Shown here piece by piece: positions 17,470-26,490 of a stretch of 64,000 nucleotides of DNA (its first letter is position 1; each line of letters opens with the position of its first letter). Location of the stretch: the NCBI RefSeq assembly GCF_002155425.1, contig NZ_MUYG01000011.1:62001-126000 (forward strand). The letters run 5' to 3'. The notes beneath the pieces are model-generated. The model ran no database searches, was not told the origin of the DNA, and saw nothing but the letters and a program-made list of their open reading frames with translations. This DNA is from Erythrobacter donghaensis (GTDB lineage: Bacteria; Pseudomonadota; Alphaproteobacteria; Sphingomonadales; Sphingomonadaceae). The position numbers and the translations under genes are program-made.

Positions 17470-20400
17470 ATGAAGAAGTTCCTGACCAACTGGTGGACGG
17501 TCTCGATTGGCACGATGGTGCTGCTCGCGCTGCTGCTGTGCCTCGGCCTGCCGCTGTTCATCGACGCGCTGAAGCCGCTGTGGGTGCGGCTGACGATTGC
17601 CGGGCTGCTGGTGCTGGCGTGGCTCGCGTGGTTCCTGCTGCGCCGCCGCGCCGCGAAGAAGGCCGAGGCGGCGCTCGCCGCCGAACTGGCTGGGCCCGAT
17701 GCGGCGGGCGAAGAGGCCGGCGCGGTGCAGGGCCGGATGGCCGCCGCATTGAAGCAGCTCCGCGAAGCGGGCGGCGGCAAGCGCGGCTATCTCTATGCCC
17801 AGCCATGGTACGTCATCATCGGGCCGCCGGGGGCGGGCAAGACCACCGCGCTGATGAATTCGGGCCTGCGCTTCCCGCTCGCCGACCGCACGCTGCAAGG
17901 CACCGGGGGGACGCGCAATCTCGACTTCCTCTTCGCGGAGGAAGCCGTGCTGGTCGACACGGCGGGCCGCTACACCACGCAGGACAGTGACAGCGCGGTC
18001 GACAATGCCGGATGGAAGCGCCTGCTCGAATTGCTGCGCAAGCACCGCCCGTTCGAGCCGGTGAACGGCATTCTCGTGGCGATCCCGGCGGACGATCTGC
18101 AACGCGGCGACGTGCGCGTGATCGACAATCACGCCGCGATCATCCGCCGCCGCCTTCGCGAAATCCGCGAGGCGTTGCAGGTCGAACTGCCGGTCTATCT
18201 GCTGATCACCAAGGCCGATTTGCTTGCCGGCATGACGGAATATTTCGCCGATCTGGATGTCGACGGGCGGCGCGCGGTGATCGGACATACCTTCCCGGCG
18301 ATCGCGCCCCGGCTGGAGTCGGCCGACATCACCTCGGCTTTCGACGAGGTCACCAATGATGTCGCCGCCCGCCAGCCCAAGCGGCTGGAGGAGGAAAAGG
18401 ACATCCGCCGCCGGGGCCTGATCCTCGGCTTTCCGGCCCAGCTCTTCGCGCTGCGCCCGGCGCTGTTCCGGCTGATCGAAGGCGCCTTCCTCAACGAAGA
18501 TCGCCCGAGCGGGCGGCTGCGCGGCTTTTACCTCACCTCGGGCACGCAGGATGGCAGCGCGATCGACCGCATCCTGCAAGGGGTGAGCAAGACTTATGGC
18601 GCATCTGCGGCGGGCGGCGCGCAGGAGGGGCGGGCGTTCTTCCTCAACCGGCTGCTTCAGGAGGTGGTATTCAAGGAAGCCGGGATGCCGGTCTCCGACC
18701 CCGCGCTTGAACGCAAGCGCCAGCGCCAGATCACCGCCGTCGGCGTCGCGCTCGCCGCCGCGGTGGTGCTGGCGGTGGGGCTGTGGACGGTCAGCTTCCT
18801 CGGCAACCGCGGCTTCCAGTCCGACACGCTGGCGGCCGCTGACACGATCAAGGGCGAGATCGATTCGAGCCGCCTCGATCTGGTCAGGATCGGGGCGAGC
18901 GACGCCTCGCTCGAGCAGGTGCTGCCGCTGCTCGATGCGCTGCGCGATCTGCCCGAGGGCTATCAGGCGCAGGCCGATGGCGGCCCGTCGCTGTTCAACC
19001 GCTTCGGCCTGTTCCAGAGCAGCCTCGCTCAGCGCAATGCCGAGGCCTATCACATCGGCCTGCGGCGTATTCTGCTGCCGCGCATCATGCTGCGGCTGGA
19101 AGACAAGATGCGCGCCGAGCTGGCCGATCCGCTGGCGCTGTATGAACCGCTCAAGGTCTATCTGATGCTCGGCGGCGGTGCGCCCGGACGGCGGATTGAT
19201 CCCGACACGGTGCGTCAGCATGTCGCCGCCGACTGGGCGAGCGAGGTCTTCCCCGGCGCGGAAATGGCGCCTGTGCGCGAACGGCTGGCGCTGCATCTCG
19301 ATGCGCTGACCAAGGACCCCAACATCTCCGCTGGCTGGGCTGGCGGCAAGGCGCCGCTCGATGGCGAGCTGGTGGCCGCCGCGCGTACCGCGGTGGGCAG
19401 CATGAGCCTGTCGCAGCGTGCCTTCGCGATTCTGCGCGCCAAGACCGCCAAGCCGGAAGAAGACTTCCAGATGGCGACCCTGCTGCAACCGGGCGATGCG
19501 GCGGCCTTCGCCGATCCCGATGCGCTGCTGGCGATCCGCGTGCCCTATCTCTTCACCCGCAAGGGGTTCGAGCAGTCCTATGCCATCGCGCGGGCCGATG
19601 TGGCGCAGGATCTCAAGAACGAGACCTGGGTGCTCGGCCAGACCACCGGCAGCATCGAGGGTGAGCTGAGCGGGATGCAGCAGGGCATCTCCACGATCTA
19701 TGCGCAGGAATACATCGCCCAGTGGAAGGGCGTGGTGGGTGCACTGAAGGCGGCGGATTACTTCAACAATCCGCAGGCCTTCCGCGCGCTGACCAAGGAT
19801 CCCTCGCCGCTGCGCACGGTGCTGCTGGAAGTGCGCAAGAACACCAATTTCAAGGACCCGAGCCCGCTCGACAAGGCCGAGAAGCTGGCGCTCGACAAGC
19901 TCAAGCAGACCAAGGTCGGCAAGATCGGCGAAAAGCTGGCGAGCGGGAGCAGCGCGAGTTCCGCCGATGGCGAGATCACCATGGCCTTCGCCGATCTCAA
20001 CGCCTGGACCGGCACCGGGCAGGCGCCGGGCGAGATCAAGACCTTCATCGATACGGTCCGCCAGACCTTCTCCTCGGTCAGCGCTTCGGGCCAGCCGGGG
20101 ACGGGCGGCAGCGCCGCCGAGGCGCTGGCCCCGGTGCTGGGCGAACTGAAAACGGCCGCAACGCAAGCCCCCGAAATCATGCAGGGCTTTGCCAACGGCG
20201 TGGTCGAAGGCGGCAGCTCTTCGGGCGTGGCTGTGCTGCAGGGCGAGGCGACGCTGGCCTACAGCCAGCAGGTCCAGCCGGCCTGCGAGCAGGCGGTGGG
20301 CGACAAGTTCCCGTTCCAGAAGGTCGCCACCACGGATGCCGCGGTGGGTGAGGTGCGCGCGACCTTCGGGCCGGGCGGGCTGGTGCCGCAGTTCATCCAG

Positions 20401-20952
20401 ACCCGGCTCGACGCCTATCTCGACCGCAGCGGCGAGGACTGGCGCTGGACCGAAGGCGATCCGGTCGCCGCCAGCTTCAGCCCCGCCACGCCCAAGAACA
20501 TGCAAAAGGCCGACGCGCTGGCGCTGACCATCGGCGAGGGCCTGCCGCTCAGGCTGGAGCTGATGCAGCTGGGGCGCGAGGCGAACCGGGTTGAGCTGAG
20601 CACCGGTGGGATCGCGCTCCGCTTCGATCTCGATGACAACAAGGTGCAGGAACTGACCTGGCAGTTCGGCGGCGGAATGGTGCAATCTTCCGAGGTCAAA
20701 ATCATCGCCAATGGTGGGATCGAGGGCCTTGGCCCGCCCGAACAGGTCGCCTGGAAGCGGCCGGAAAGCGGGCCGTGGTCGCTGTTCCGCCTGCTCGAGC
20801 GGGCGCGGGTGCGGGCGGTGACGGATGACACGGTGGAGGCCGAGTTCAACCCCGGCCCGGCGCGCGCGGTGTTCCGCATTTCCTTTCCGGCCGATCGCAA
20901 TCCGTTCAGCGGCGGCGGCCTGTGGTCGGTGCAATGTCCGCAGATGCTTTGA
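17470..20952 (+). CDS. tssM: T6SS membrane complex ATPase-like protein TssM (IcmF/VasK)
   Basis: This 1160-aa protein spans the inner membrane and reaches across the periplasm as the central channel-forming part of the T6SS membrane complex. Two N-terminal hydrophobic helices (about 8-55) precede a cytoplasmic NTPase domain with a Walker A motif G118-P-P-G-A-G-K-T-T. A DTAGRY Walker B-type motif is near residue 160. A third TM helix is at about 418-440. The large periplasmic part is followed by the C-terminal ImcF-like beta domain, where TssJ normally binds. No tssJ is seen in this window. Its 3' end overlaps tagF by about 19 bp. Length is typical. Confidence 0.96.
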   Translation: MKKFLTNWWTVSIGTMVLLALLLCLGLPLFIDALKPLWVRLTIAGLLVLAWLAWFLLRRRAAKKAEAALAAELAGPDAAGEEAGAVQGRMAAALKQLREAGGGKRGYLYAQPWYVIIGPPGAGKTTALMNSGLRFPLADRTLQGTGGTRNLDFLFAEEAVLVDTAGRYTTQDSDSAVDNAGWKRLLELLRKHRPFEPVNGILVAIPADDLQRGDVRVIDNHAAIIRRRLREIREALQVELPVYLLITKADLLAGMTEYFADLDVDGRRAVIGHTFPAIAPRLESADITSAFDEVTNDVAARQPKRLEEEKDIRRRGLILGFPAQLFALRPALFRLIEGAFLNEDRPSGRLRGFYLTSGTQDGSAIDRILQGVSKTYGASAAGGAQEGRAFFLNRLLQEVVFKEAGMPVSDPALERKRQRQITAVGVALAAAVVLAVGLWTVSFLGNRGFQSDTLAAADTIKGEIDSSRLDLVRIGASDASLEQVLPLLDALRDLPEGYQAQADGGPSLFNRFGLFQSSLAQRNAEAYHIGLRRILLPRIMLRLEDKMRAELADPLALYEPLKVYLMLGGGAPGRRIDPDTVRQHVAADWASEVFPGAEMAPVRERLALHLDALTKDPNISAGWAGGKAPLDGELVAAARTAVGSMSLSQRAFAILRAKTAKPEEDFQMATLLQPGDAAAFADPDALLAIRVPYLFTRKGFEQSYAIARADVAQDLKNETWVLGQTTGSIEGELSGMQQGISTIYAQEYIAQWKGVVGALKAADYFNNPQAFRALTKDPSPLRTVLLEVRKNTNFKDPSPLDKAEKLALDKLKQTKVGKIGEKLASGSSASSADGEITMAFADLNAWTGTGQAPGEIKTFIDTVRQTFSSVSASGQPGTGGSAAEALAPVLGELKTAATQAPEIMQGFANGVVEGGSSSGVAVLQGEATLAYSQQVQPACEQAVGDKFPFQKVATTDAAVGEVRATFGPGGLVPQFIQTRLDAYLDRSGEDWRWTEGDPVAASFSPATPKNMQKADALALTIGEGLPLRLELMQLGREANRVELSTGGIALRFDLDDNKVQELTWQFGGGMVQSSEVKIIANGGIEGLGPPEQVAWKRPESGPWSLFRLLERARVRAVTDDTVEAEFNPGPARAVFRISFPADRNPFSGGGLWSVQCPQML

Positions 20953-21464
20953 CCCGCGCGCCGGTGGCCTCTGCCTGCCTCGAATGTCCGGCGCTGTTCG
21001 GCAAGCTGCCGGGGCACGGCGATTTCATCAGCCGCGGCGTGCCGGGGGCCTTGCGCGCGCCGTTCGACCAATGGCTGAGCGACTGGCTCGCCGCCGCGCA
21101 GGAGGCGCTGGGCGCGGACTTTGTCGAGGCTTACGAGACCGCCGCCCCCTGGCTGTTCCTGAGCGCCCGCGCCGCGGCGGTGCTGCTCCCCAGCGTCGAT
21201 GCGGTCGGGCGGCATTTCCCGCTGCTGGCGGTAACCGCGCCCGATGTGCCGCTGCAATCCACCTATGATGCGATGGTCGATGCGGTCAGCGACGGATCGG
21301 ACAGCGATGCTCTGCGCGCCGCGCTCGCCGCGCTGGCTCCGGCAGTGGAGCCTCCTGCGGCACCGCCCGCGCCGCGCTGGTTCCTCCCCGAAGGTGCGCC
21401 GCCGTGCCTGCCCGAGCCCGATTCGGTGCCGTCCTGGCCTCTGGTAGAAGGATGCTTCGTGTGA
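20934..21464 (+). CDS. tagF: T6SS post-translational repressor TagF (ImpM)
   Basis: This 176-aa protein begins ALFGKLPGHGDFISRGVP shortly after the start, the family hallmark of TagF/ImpM. TagF holds the T6SS off by sequestering the FHA protein and is relieved by a threonine-phosphorylation-dependent or independent route. The chosen ATG at 20934 overlaps the tssM stop by 19 bp. A GTG at 20922 is an alternative that adds four residues. The C-terminus is Pro/Ala-rich. It is followed by pppA, as in Pseudomonas and Agrobacterium clusters. In some bacteria TagF is fused to PppA; here the two genes are separate but overlapping. Confidence 0.92.
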   Translation: MSADALTRAPVASACLECPALFGKLPGHGDFISRGVPGALRAPFDQWLSDWLAAAQEALGADFVEAYETAAPWLFLSARAAAVLLPSVDAVGRHFPLLAVTAPDVPLQSTYDAMVDAVSDGSDSDALRAALAALAPAVEPPAAPPAPRWFLPEGAPPCLPEPDSVPSWPLVEGCFV

Positions 21465-22186
21465 CCATGATACCCGTCAGAGCCGCCGGTCGCAGCGAAA
21501 CCGGTCTGGTGCGCGCGCAGAACGAGGATTCGATGCTGCTTGATGACGAGGGCAGCTTCTGGATCGTGTTCGACGGGATGGGCGGTCACCAGAACGGCGC
21601 GGCGGCTTCGCGCATGGCGGCGCTGGCCTTTGCCGGCGAACCGCTACCTGCCGCCTTCGATCCGGCGATTGATCGCTTCGCGGAGCAGATCCAGCTGGTT
21701 AACAGCCAGATCCAGGCCGAGGCCGCGGCGCAGGGTGGGGGCACCATGGGCACCACCGCAGTCGGCCTGATCCTGCGCGGGCGCGAATTCGCGGTCGGCT
21801 GGGTGGGGGACAGCCGCGCCTATATCATGCGGCGCGGTGGGCTGTTCCAGCTGACGGTCGATCACACCCATGTGCAGGATCTGATCGACGAGGGCATTCT
21901 CACCCCCGCCGATGCCGTCGGCCACCCGATGTCGCACGTGCTGACCCGCGCGCTGGGCGTGAGCCCGGAGCTTCAGGTCGATATCATCAAGGACGAGATC
22001 GAGCCCGGCGACCGGTTCCTGCTGTGCAGCGACGGGCTGAGCGGCCCCGTCTCCGACGCCGAAATCCGCGCGCTGATCGAGGCCGACAGCCCGCAAAGTG
22101 CGGTTGATGCGCTGATCGAGCGCGCCTATGCCCACGGGGCACCGGACAATGTGACTGCCATCGTGATCGAGATCGGGGCTTTCTGA
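21452..22186 (+). CDS. pppA: PP2C-type Ser/Thr phosphatase PppA of the T6SS
   Basis: This phosphatase of about 244 aa opposes PpkA in the T6SS threonine-phosphorylation switch. PP2C metal-binding motifs are complete and in order: AQNEDSM, FDGMGGH, GTTAVGL, VGDSRAY, CSDGLSG and the terminal DNVTAIVIEI. The start is uncertain. The ATG at 21452 is directly abutted by AGAAGG, while GTG at 21461 or ATG at 21467 have more normal spacing. All begin upstream of the conserved RSETGLVRAQNED. The gene overlaps the tagF stop (GTGA/ATG cluster near 21461) and ends 2 bp before ppkA, so it is translationally coupled at both ends. Confidence 0.93.
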   Translation: MLRVTMIPVRAAGRSETGLVRAQNEDSMLLDDEGSFWIVFDGMGGHQNGAAASRMAALAFAGEPLPAAFDPAIDRFAEQIQLVNSQIQAEAAAQGGGTMGTTAVGLILRGREFAVGWVGDSRAYIMRRGGLFQLTVDHTHVQDLIDEGILTPADAVGHPMSHVLTRALGVSPELQVDIIKDEIEPGDRFLLCSDGLSGPVSDAEIRALIEADSPQSAVDALIERAYAHGAPDNVTAIVIEIGAF

Positions 22187-22188
22187 CC

Positions 22189-24174
22189 ATGAGCAAGCCT
22201 CCCGAAGAGGAAGACCGCACGGTCTATCAGCCCAAGGGCAGCGCGCCCTCGCCGCCATCCCCGGCCGCGCCGCCTGCGCCCCCGACTGCGTCTTCGCCCC
22301 CGCCTGCCTCGCCGCCTCCCCCTCCGCCCCCGTCCGGAGGAGGCGGCTCGCGCCAACAGATTGCCGATGGCACGGTGCTCAACGGCATCTACCGCATCAC
22401 CCGCTTCATCGCGCGCGGCGGGATGGGGGAGATTTACGAGGCGGTGAATGTCCACCAGCTCGATGACCGGGTGGCGGTCAAGGTCATGCTCCAGCACATG
22501 GCCGAGGACGAACTGGTCGCGGCGATGTTCGCCAACGAGGGCGCGACGCTCACCCGGCTCAACCACGAAGCGATCGTGCAATACCGCCTCGCCGCGCGGG
22601 AGAGCGAGGGGCGGCCCTATATCGTCACCGAGTTCATCCCCGGCCCCAATCTCGAGGAACGGCTCGGCCAGCTCAAGCTGACCGACGCGGAATTCCTCGC
22701 GATCGCGCAAAAGCTCGCGGCAGGGCTGGGGACGGCGCACACGCTGGGTGCGATCCATCGCGATATCGCGCCCGATAACATCCTGCTGGTGGACGGCGAT
22801 CCGGGGCGGCCCAAGATCATCGACTTCGGCATCGCCAAGGACGCGCGCGGGCAAAGCGGCACGATCGTGGGGGACGGGTTCGCGGGCAAGCTCGGCTATG
22901 TCGCGCCTGAACAGCTGGGCGAATATGGCCGCAATGTCGGGCCCTGGACCGATATCTACAGCCTCGCGCTGACCTTGCGCGCGGTGGTGGCAGGCAAGCG
23001 TTCGGACATGGGCGGATCGATGGCCGATGCGGTGCGCAAGCGCATGGACGTGCCCGACCTGTCGGACATTCCCCCACCGTTCCGCTCCGCCTTTGCCGCA
23101 GCGCTCCAGCCTGATCCGGCGCGGCGTCCGCAATCCATGGCGGAATTCAATGTGCTGCTGACCAGCGGGGCGATCAGCGGCGGGGTGGTGCCCGATATCG
23201 GCGTGGCCGGATATGGCGGGGGCACCCAGCTGGTGCCGCCTACCCCGCCGCCGCCTCCGACCAAGACGGGTCTCGGCAAATCATCGTCCGAAGGCGAAGG
23301 CAAGAACCGCCTTCCGCTGCTGATCGGCGGCGGCGTGGCGGCGCTGGTGGCGGTCGTGGCGCTGGTGGTGGTCATGAGCCTCGGCGGGAGCGACACGCCC
23401 GAGCCCGGCCCGGATACCGAACCCTCGGCACCTGTCGCCGATGCGGCTCCGGCAGCCCCCGCGATCACCCCTGGGACGCCGCAATTTGCAAGCCTCGCGC
23501 AGCAAGCCAGCGCGGGCGTGCCCTGTTCATGGCTCTCGCTGGCCAAGGCGGAAGGCGGCGCGGCGCAGTTCACCGGTGCGGCAGCTGTGCCCGCCGAGGC
23601 TCAGACGCAGGTCGCCAAGGCGCTTCAGAGCGGGGGTGCAAGCGCCTCAACGCTCGATTTCGGCAATGTGCTGACCTTCCCGCAATCGACCTGCGCGGTG
23701 CTCGATGCGCTGCGCGACGCGCGCGGCGGCACGGTGCGAATCGCCACGCCGCAGCTGTCCTACGAAATCCGCAACGAGCCCTACGACACCAGCACCGGAC
23801 CGACCGAGCCCAAGCCGCACGCCAAGGTGCTGATCCAGATCACCGGATCGGCCCCACCGCGCCAGACCGCGCTGATCTTCGTCTACGACAAGGGCGCTCC
23901 CGAAATCATGGACGGTAAGGTCACCCGCGAGCTGGTGGCGCGCTTCAAGGGGACGATGACCGCCGACGGGGTGAGCTTCGCCTTGCCCTACAACCTGTCG
24001 CACAGCGGGCAGGAAAATGTCGGGGTGGTCGCGGTGTCCAGCGACAGCCCGCTACCGCGCGACATCACCACCTTCGATGCGGGCTGGCCGCAGCGGTTCC
24101 GCGAAGGGGCGAAAGCCGGGCGCTGGACGGTGGACGCGGTGTGGTTCCAGGTCGCCGACCGCCAGCCGGGTTAG
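22189..24174 (+). CDS. ppkA: Membrane Ser/Thr protein kinase PpkA of the T6SS
   Basis: This 661-aa Hanks-type kinase is expected to phosphorylate T6SS components (TssL or TagH) and trigger assembly. In order: a short tail with T11 in D-R-T-V-Y-Q-P, a Pro-rich linker (18-50) and the kinase domain (about 65-330). Visible kinase motifs are the RGGMGEIYEA glycine loop, VAVKVM lysine, H190-R-D192 catalytic loop and D212-F-G. A Pro-rich stretch follows, then a TM helix (about 374-397) and a periplasmic domain of about 260 aa that may sense envelope cues. The tail resembles the TssL N-terminus, suggesting autophosphorylation at T11 to recruit TagH. It ends 9 bp from the convergent tagH stop. Confidence 0.94.
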   Translation: MSKPPEEEDRTVYQPKGSAPSPPSPAAPPAPPTASSPPPASPPPPPPPSGGGGSRQQIADGTVLNGIYRITRFIARGGMGEIYEAVNVHQLDDRVAVKVMLQHMAEDELVAAMFANEGATLTRLNHEAIVQYRLAARESEGRPYIVTEFIPGPNLEERLGQLKLTDAEFLAIAQKLAAGLGTAHTLGAIHRDIAPDNILLVDGDPGRPKIIDFGIAKDARGQSGTIVGDGFAGKLGYVAPEQLGEYGRNVGPWTDIYSLALTLRAVVAGKRSDMGGSMADAVRKRMDVPDLSDIPPPFRSAFAAALQPDPARRPQSMAEFNVLLTSGAISGGVVPDIGVAGYGGGTQLVPPTPPPPPTKTGLGKSSSEGEGKNRLPLLIGGGVAALVAVVALVVVMSLGGSDTPEPGPDTEPSAPVADAAPAAPAITPGTPQFASLAQQASAGVPCSWLSLAKAEGGAAQFTGAAAVPAEAQTQVAKALQSGGASASTLDFGNVLTFPQSTCAVLDALRDARGGTVRIATPQLSYEIRNEPYDTSTGPTEPKPHAKVLIQITGSAPPRQTALIFVYDKGAPEIMDGKVTRELVARFKGTMTADGVSFALPYNLSHSGQENVGVVAVSSDSPLPRDITTFDAGWPQRFREGAKAGRWTVDAVWFQVADRQPG

Positions 24175-24183
24175 AGCGGTGAT

Positions 24184-25878
24184 TCAGCGCGGGCGGCTGC
24201 TGGTTTCCTCGTAAGCGCGCCGGAACTCGCGCGAAAAGACTTCGAGGAAGGCTTCGGCCGAGCCTTCTGCCACGCCGCTGAACTGCGCTTCATAGGCCTT
24301 CCACAAGGCCGCCTCGCGCTGGCCGGGCAGCACCTTGGCGAGCAGGCCCTGCTCCTTGGTGCGGGCTTTGATCGCGGTGGGTGAGAAGCGCCCAAGCGTC
24401 TCGCGCAGCGCGCCCTGCATCGCCTTCAGCGTAGCGATCTGGTGGGCTTGCAGGTCGCGATAGGCCTCCTCGATCCCGTCCTCGGCCTCCATGTAACCGC
24501 GCAGGTGCGGGTTGAGCATCATCGCCAGCGCCTGATCGACATTCCGCGCGAACTTGAGCGGATTGTTGCCATCGAAGCTGAGCGCGGTTCCGGCGGCGCC
24601 CATCTCCTCCTTGGCCCGGGCGCGGGCTTCGAGCAGGATCATCAGCCCGGCGATCAGGTGACGCAGCATCCGCCCGGTCTTGGCGGCGGTCTCCTCAGGG
24701 CTGAGCTTGAGCTGGCTGGCGGGCACGCCCAATTCGCTCAGCAACGCTCCGAACACGGCATCGGACAGCGGTGCGGGCGCGTCGGCGACCGGCGAGGGCC
24801 GGACGCGCATCGGCGGTGCGGCGGTCGGCACAGCGGTCGGTTCCGGGGGCGGTGCGGCAGCGGGCTGGCCCCACGGGTCGGCGGAAGGCGCGGGCGGCGG
24901 CGGGCTCGCCGGCTGATCGGGCCAAGGCGCTGCGGACGGCGGCGTTGCTTGTGGGGCGGCCGGGTCGAGCGGCGCAAAGCTCCCACCACCAGCAGGCGGC
25001 GGCGCAGGTGGCGAAGGCGGCACGCTACCCGGCAAGGGCGCAAAGCCGCCGCCCGGCGCGGCTGCGGGCGGCGCTGGTGGCACTGGCGCAGGCACCGGGG
25101 CCGCAGCGCCCGGCAGCGGCGCAAAGGGATCGCGGCTCTCTGCCGCCCCGCCGCCCCCGCCCAGCGGCGCAAAAGGATCGCCCGCTCCCGGCGCTGGGGT
25201 CGCGCTGCCCGGCAGGGGCGCGAATCCCGAAGACTCGGCCAGCGGATCGGCGAAGGGATCGAAATCGGGATCGACCGACCAGGCGGCATTGTTCCAGTCG
25301 ACTTCGTTCTTGGCGGTGAAATTGCCGAAGATGTCATCCGCGCTCGGCCCGCCAGTGCCGCGATTGGTGTCTTCGGACCATACCGAAACCTTGTCGGGGG
25401 CGGCCTGCGGCAAGTCCCATCCGCCGAAGTCGGTCGAGGGCGGCGGCGCGGGCGGTGCCGAGGGCCGCGCGCCCGGCACATCGTGCCAGTCGCCATAGCC
25501 CGTCCCCTGCACCGCGGCGGCGGCATCGGCGACTTCGCTCTCGTGCTGCTGCAAGGCCGCGCCCGCCAGCCGCGCCTCGATCGTATAAGGCCCGATCCGG
25601 AACCGGTCGCCCGGCGCGATCCGGTGCGCGCCCGCCAGCGGCTGATCGGACTGGCCGACAAAGGTGCCGTTGGTGCTGCCATAATCGACGAGGAAATAGG
25701 CGTTCTCGCGGAACTGCACCTCGCAATGGCGGCTCGACACCACCCGGCTATCGTCGGGCAGCACCCATTCGCAGGTCAGCGCCCGTCCGATATTCGCCCC
25801 CCGGCTGTTGAGCACCAGCTCGGGGCTCGCACCGGAATTGGGGACGTCACTGTTGATGATCCGTAGCGTCAGAGTCAT
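24184..25878 (-). CDS. tagH: FHA-domain T6SS regulator TagH (Fha)
   Basis: This 564-aa phosphothreonine reader of the T6SS switch has an N-terminal FHA domain (about 1-105). Signature residues are NIGR, SSRHCEV and DYGSTNGTFVG. A very long Pro/Gly/Ala-rich linker (about 120-370) contains several copies of an (D)PFAPLPG-like motif. The C-terminal conserved TagH domain (about 370-564, starting near VFGALLSELGV) is typical of T6SS-associated FHA proteins and not of general FHA proteins. Its ATG overlaps the stop of the upstream unknown gene by 4 nt (ATGA). The predicted ligands are phospho-T9 of TssL and/or phospho-T11 of PpkA, inferred from the Agrobacterium system. Confidence 0.93.
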   Translation of the reverse strand: MTLTLRIINSDVPNSGASPELVLNSRGANIGRALTCEWVLPDDSRVVSSRHCEVQFRENAYFLVDYGSTNGTFVGQSDQPLAGAHRIAPGDRFRIGPYTIEARLAGAALQQHESEVADAAAAVQGTGYGDWHDVPGARPSAPPAPPPSTDFGGWDLPQAAPDKVSVWSEDTNRGTGGPSADDIFGNFTAKNEVDWNNAAWSVDPDFDPFADPLAESSGFAPLPGSATPAPGAGDPFAPLGGGGGAAESRDPFAPLPGAAAPVPAPVPPAPPAAAPGGGFAPLPGSVPPSPPAPPPAGGGSFAPLDPAAPQATPPSAAPWPDQPASPPPPAPSADPWGQPAAAPPPEPTAVPTAAPPMRVRPSPVADAPAPLSDAVFGALLSELGVPASQLKLSPEETAAKTGRMLRHLIAGLMILLEARARAKEEMGAAGTALSFDGNNPLKFARNVDQALAMMLNPHLRGYMEAEDGIEEAYRDLQAHQIATLKAMQGALRETLGRFSPTAIKARTKEQGLLAKVLPGQREAALWKAYEAQFSGVAEGSAEAFLEVFSREFRRAYEETSSRPR

Positions 25879-26450
25879 GCCGGAGCGGCCGCCTCCCGTC
25901 CGCTGGTAGCGAAGCGATCGGCAAGATCGAGCACCCGGTCGGCGAGGCCCGGATCGGCGATCGCGCTTTCAACCACCACGATCTGCACCGCGCCCGCGAC
26001 GAGCTGGCCGGGCAGCCCCGGTTCGGCCGGAACGGGCGGGCCGTCTTCGGGCGCGATCGATCCGCCCGAGAAGAAGATCGCCAGCCCGATCAGCGTTTCG
26101 GGCCACTCCTGATCGGCGGTCTGGGTCAGCCGTTCGATCGCGCGGCGGTTTTCGTCATCGGGTTCGTGCAGCCAGCGCCGCGCCGAATCGCGCAGCAGCA
26201 TCCGCGCGGCGTAATCCGGAGCATCGCGCTCCAGCGGCGGCAGGCTCGCCAGACCCCATTCGATCGCTTCGAGCTTGGGCAGGGCTGCGGCGACATAGGC
26301 GATCGCCGCGGTCACCTCGCGCGCATCGCGCAGGCTGCGGAACCACGCATCGGGCGCGACGTCGGCGGCAGGCAAGAGCGCGCGCGGCAGCTTCGCCTCC
26401 TCGGCGATCTGGCGGGCATTGCTCCAGAAGACGACGGTCCATTCGGTCAT
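25875..26450 (-). CDS. T6SS-linked protein of unknown function (possibly DUF6931)
   Basis: This 191-aa soluble, acidic, largely alpha-helical protein has no signal peptide or TM segment. It begins with M-T-E-W-T-V-V-F-W and carries paired conserved-looking segments EWGLASLPPLERDAPDYAA and LIGLAIFFSGGSIAPEDG. I recall this layout as the DUF6931 type found in alphaproteobacterial T6SS loci, but I cannot confirm it. It is sandwiched between vgrG (40 bp upstream) and tagH (4-nt ATGA overlap), so it is certainly in that transcription unit. A role as a TagH partner or VgrG/effector accessory is inferred from position only. The ATG at 26450 gives a full hydrophilic N-terminus. Confidence 0.75.
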   Translation of the reverse strand: MTEWTVVFWSNARQIAEEAKLPRALLPAADVAPDAWFRSLRDAREVTAAIAYVAAALPKLEAIEWGLASLPPLERDAPDYAARMLLRDSARRWLHEPDDENRRAIERLTQTADQEWPETLIGLAIFFSGGSIAPEDGPPVPAEPGLPGQLVAGAVQIVVVESAIADPGLADRVLDLADRFATSGREAAAPA

Positions 26451-26490
26451 GGCTTGGCTTGCGTTTCCTATCAGACGCCGGGCGCGGCGA

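Noticed and set aside
17449-20934. 1161-codon minus-strand open frame opposite tssM
   Set aside because: Antisense shadow of tssM with low-complexity R/A/E composition; tssM has clear family motifs.
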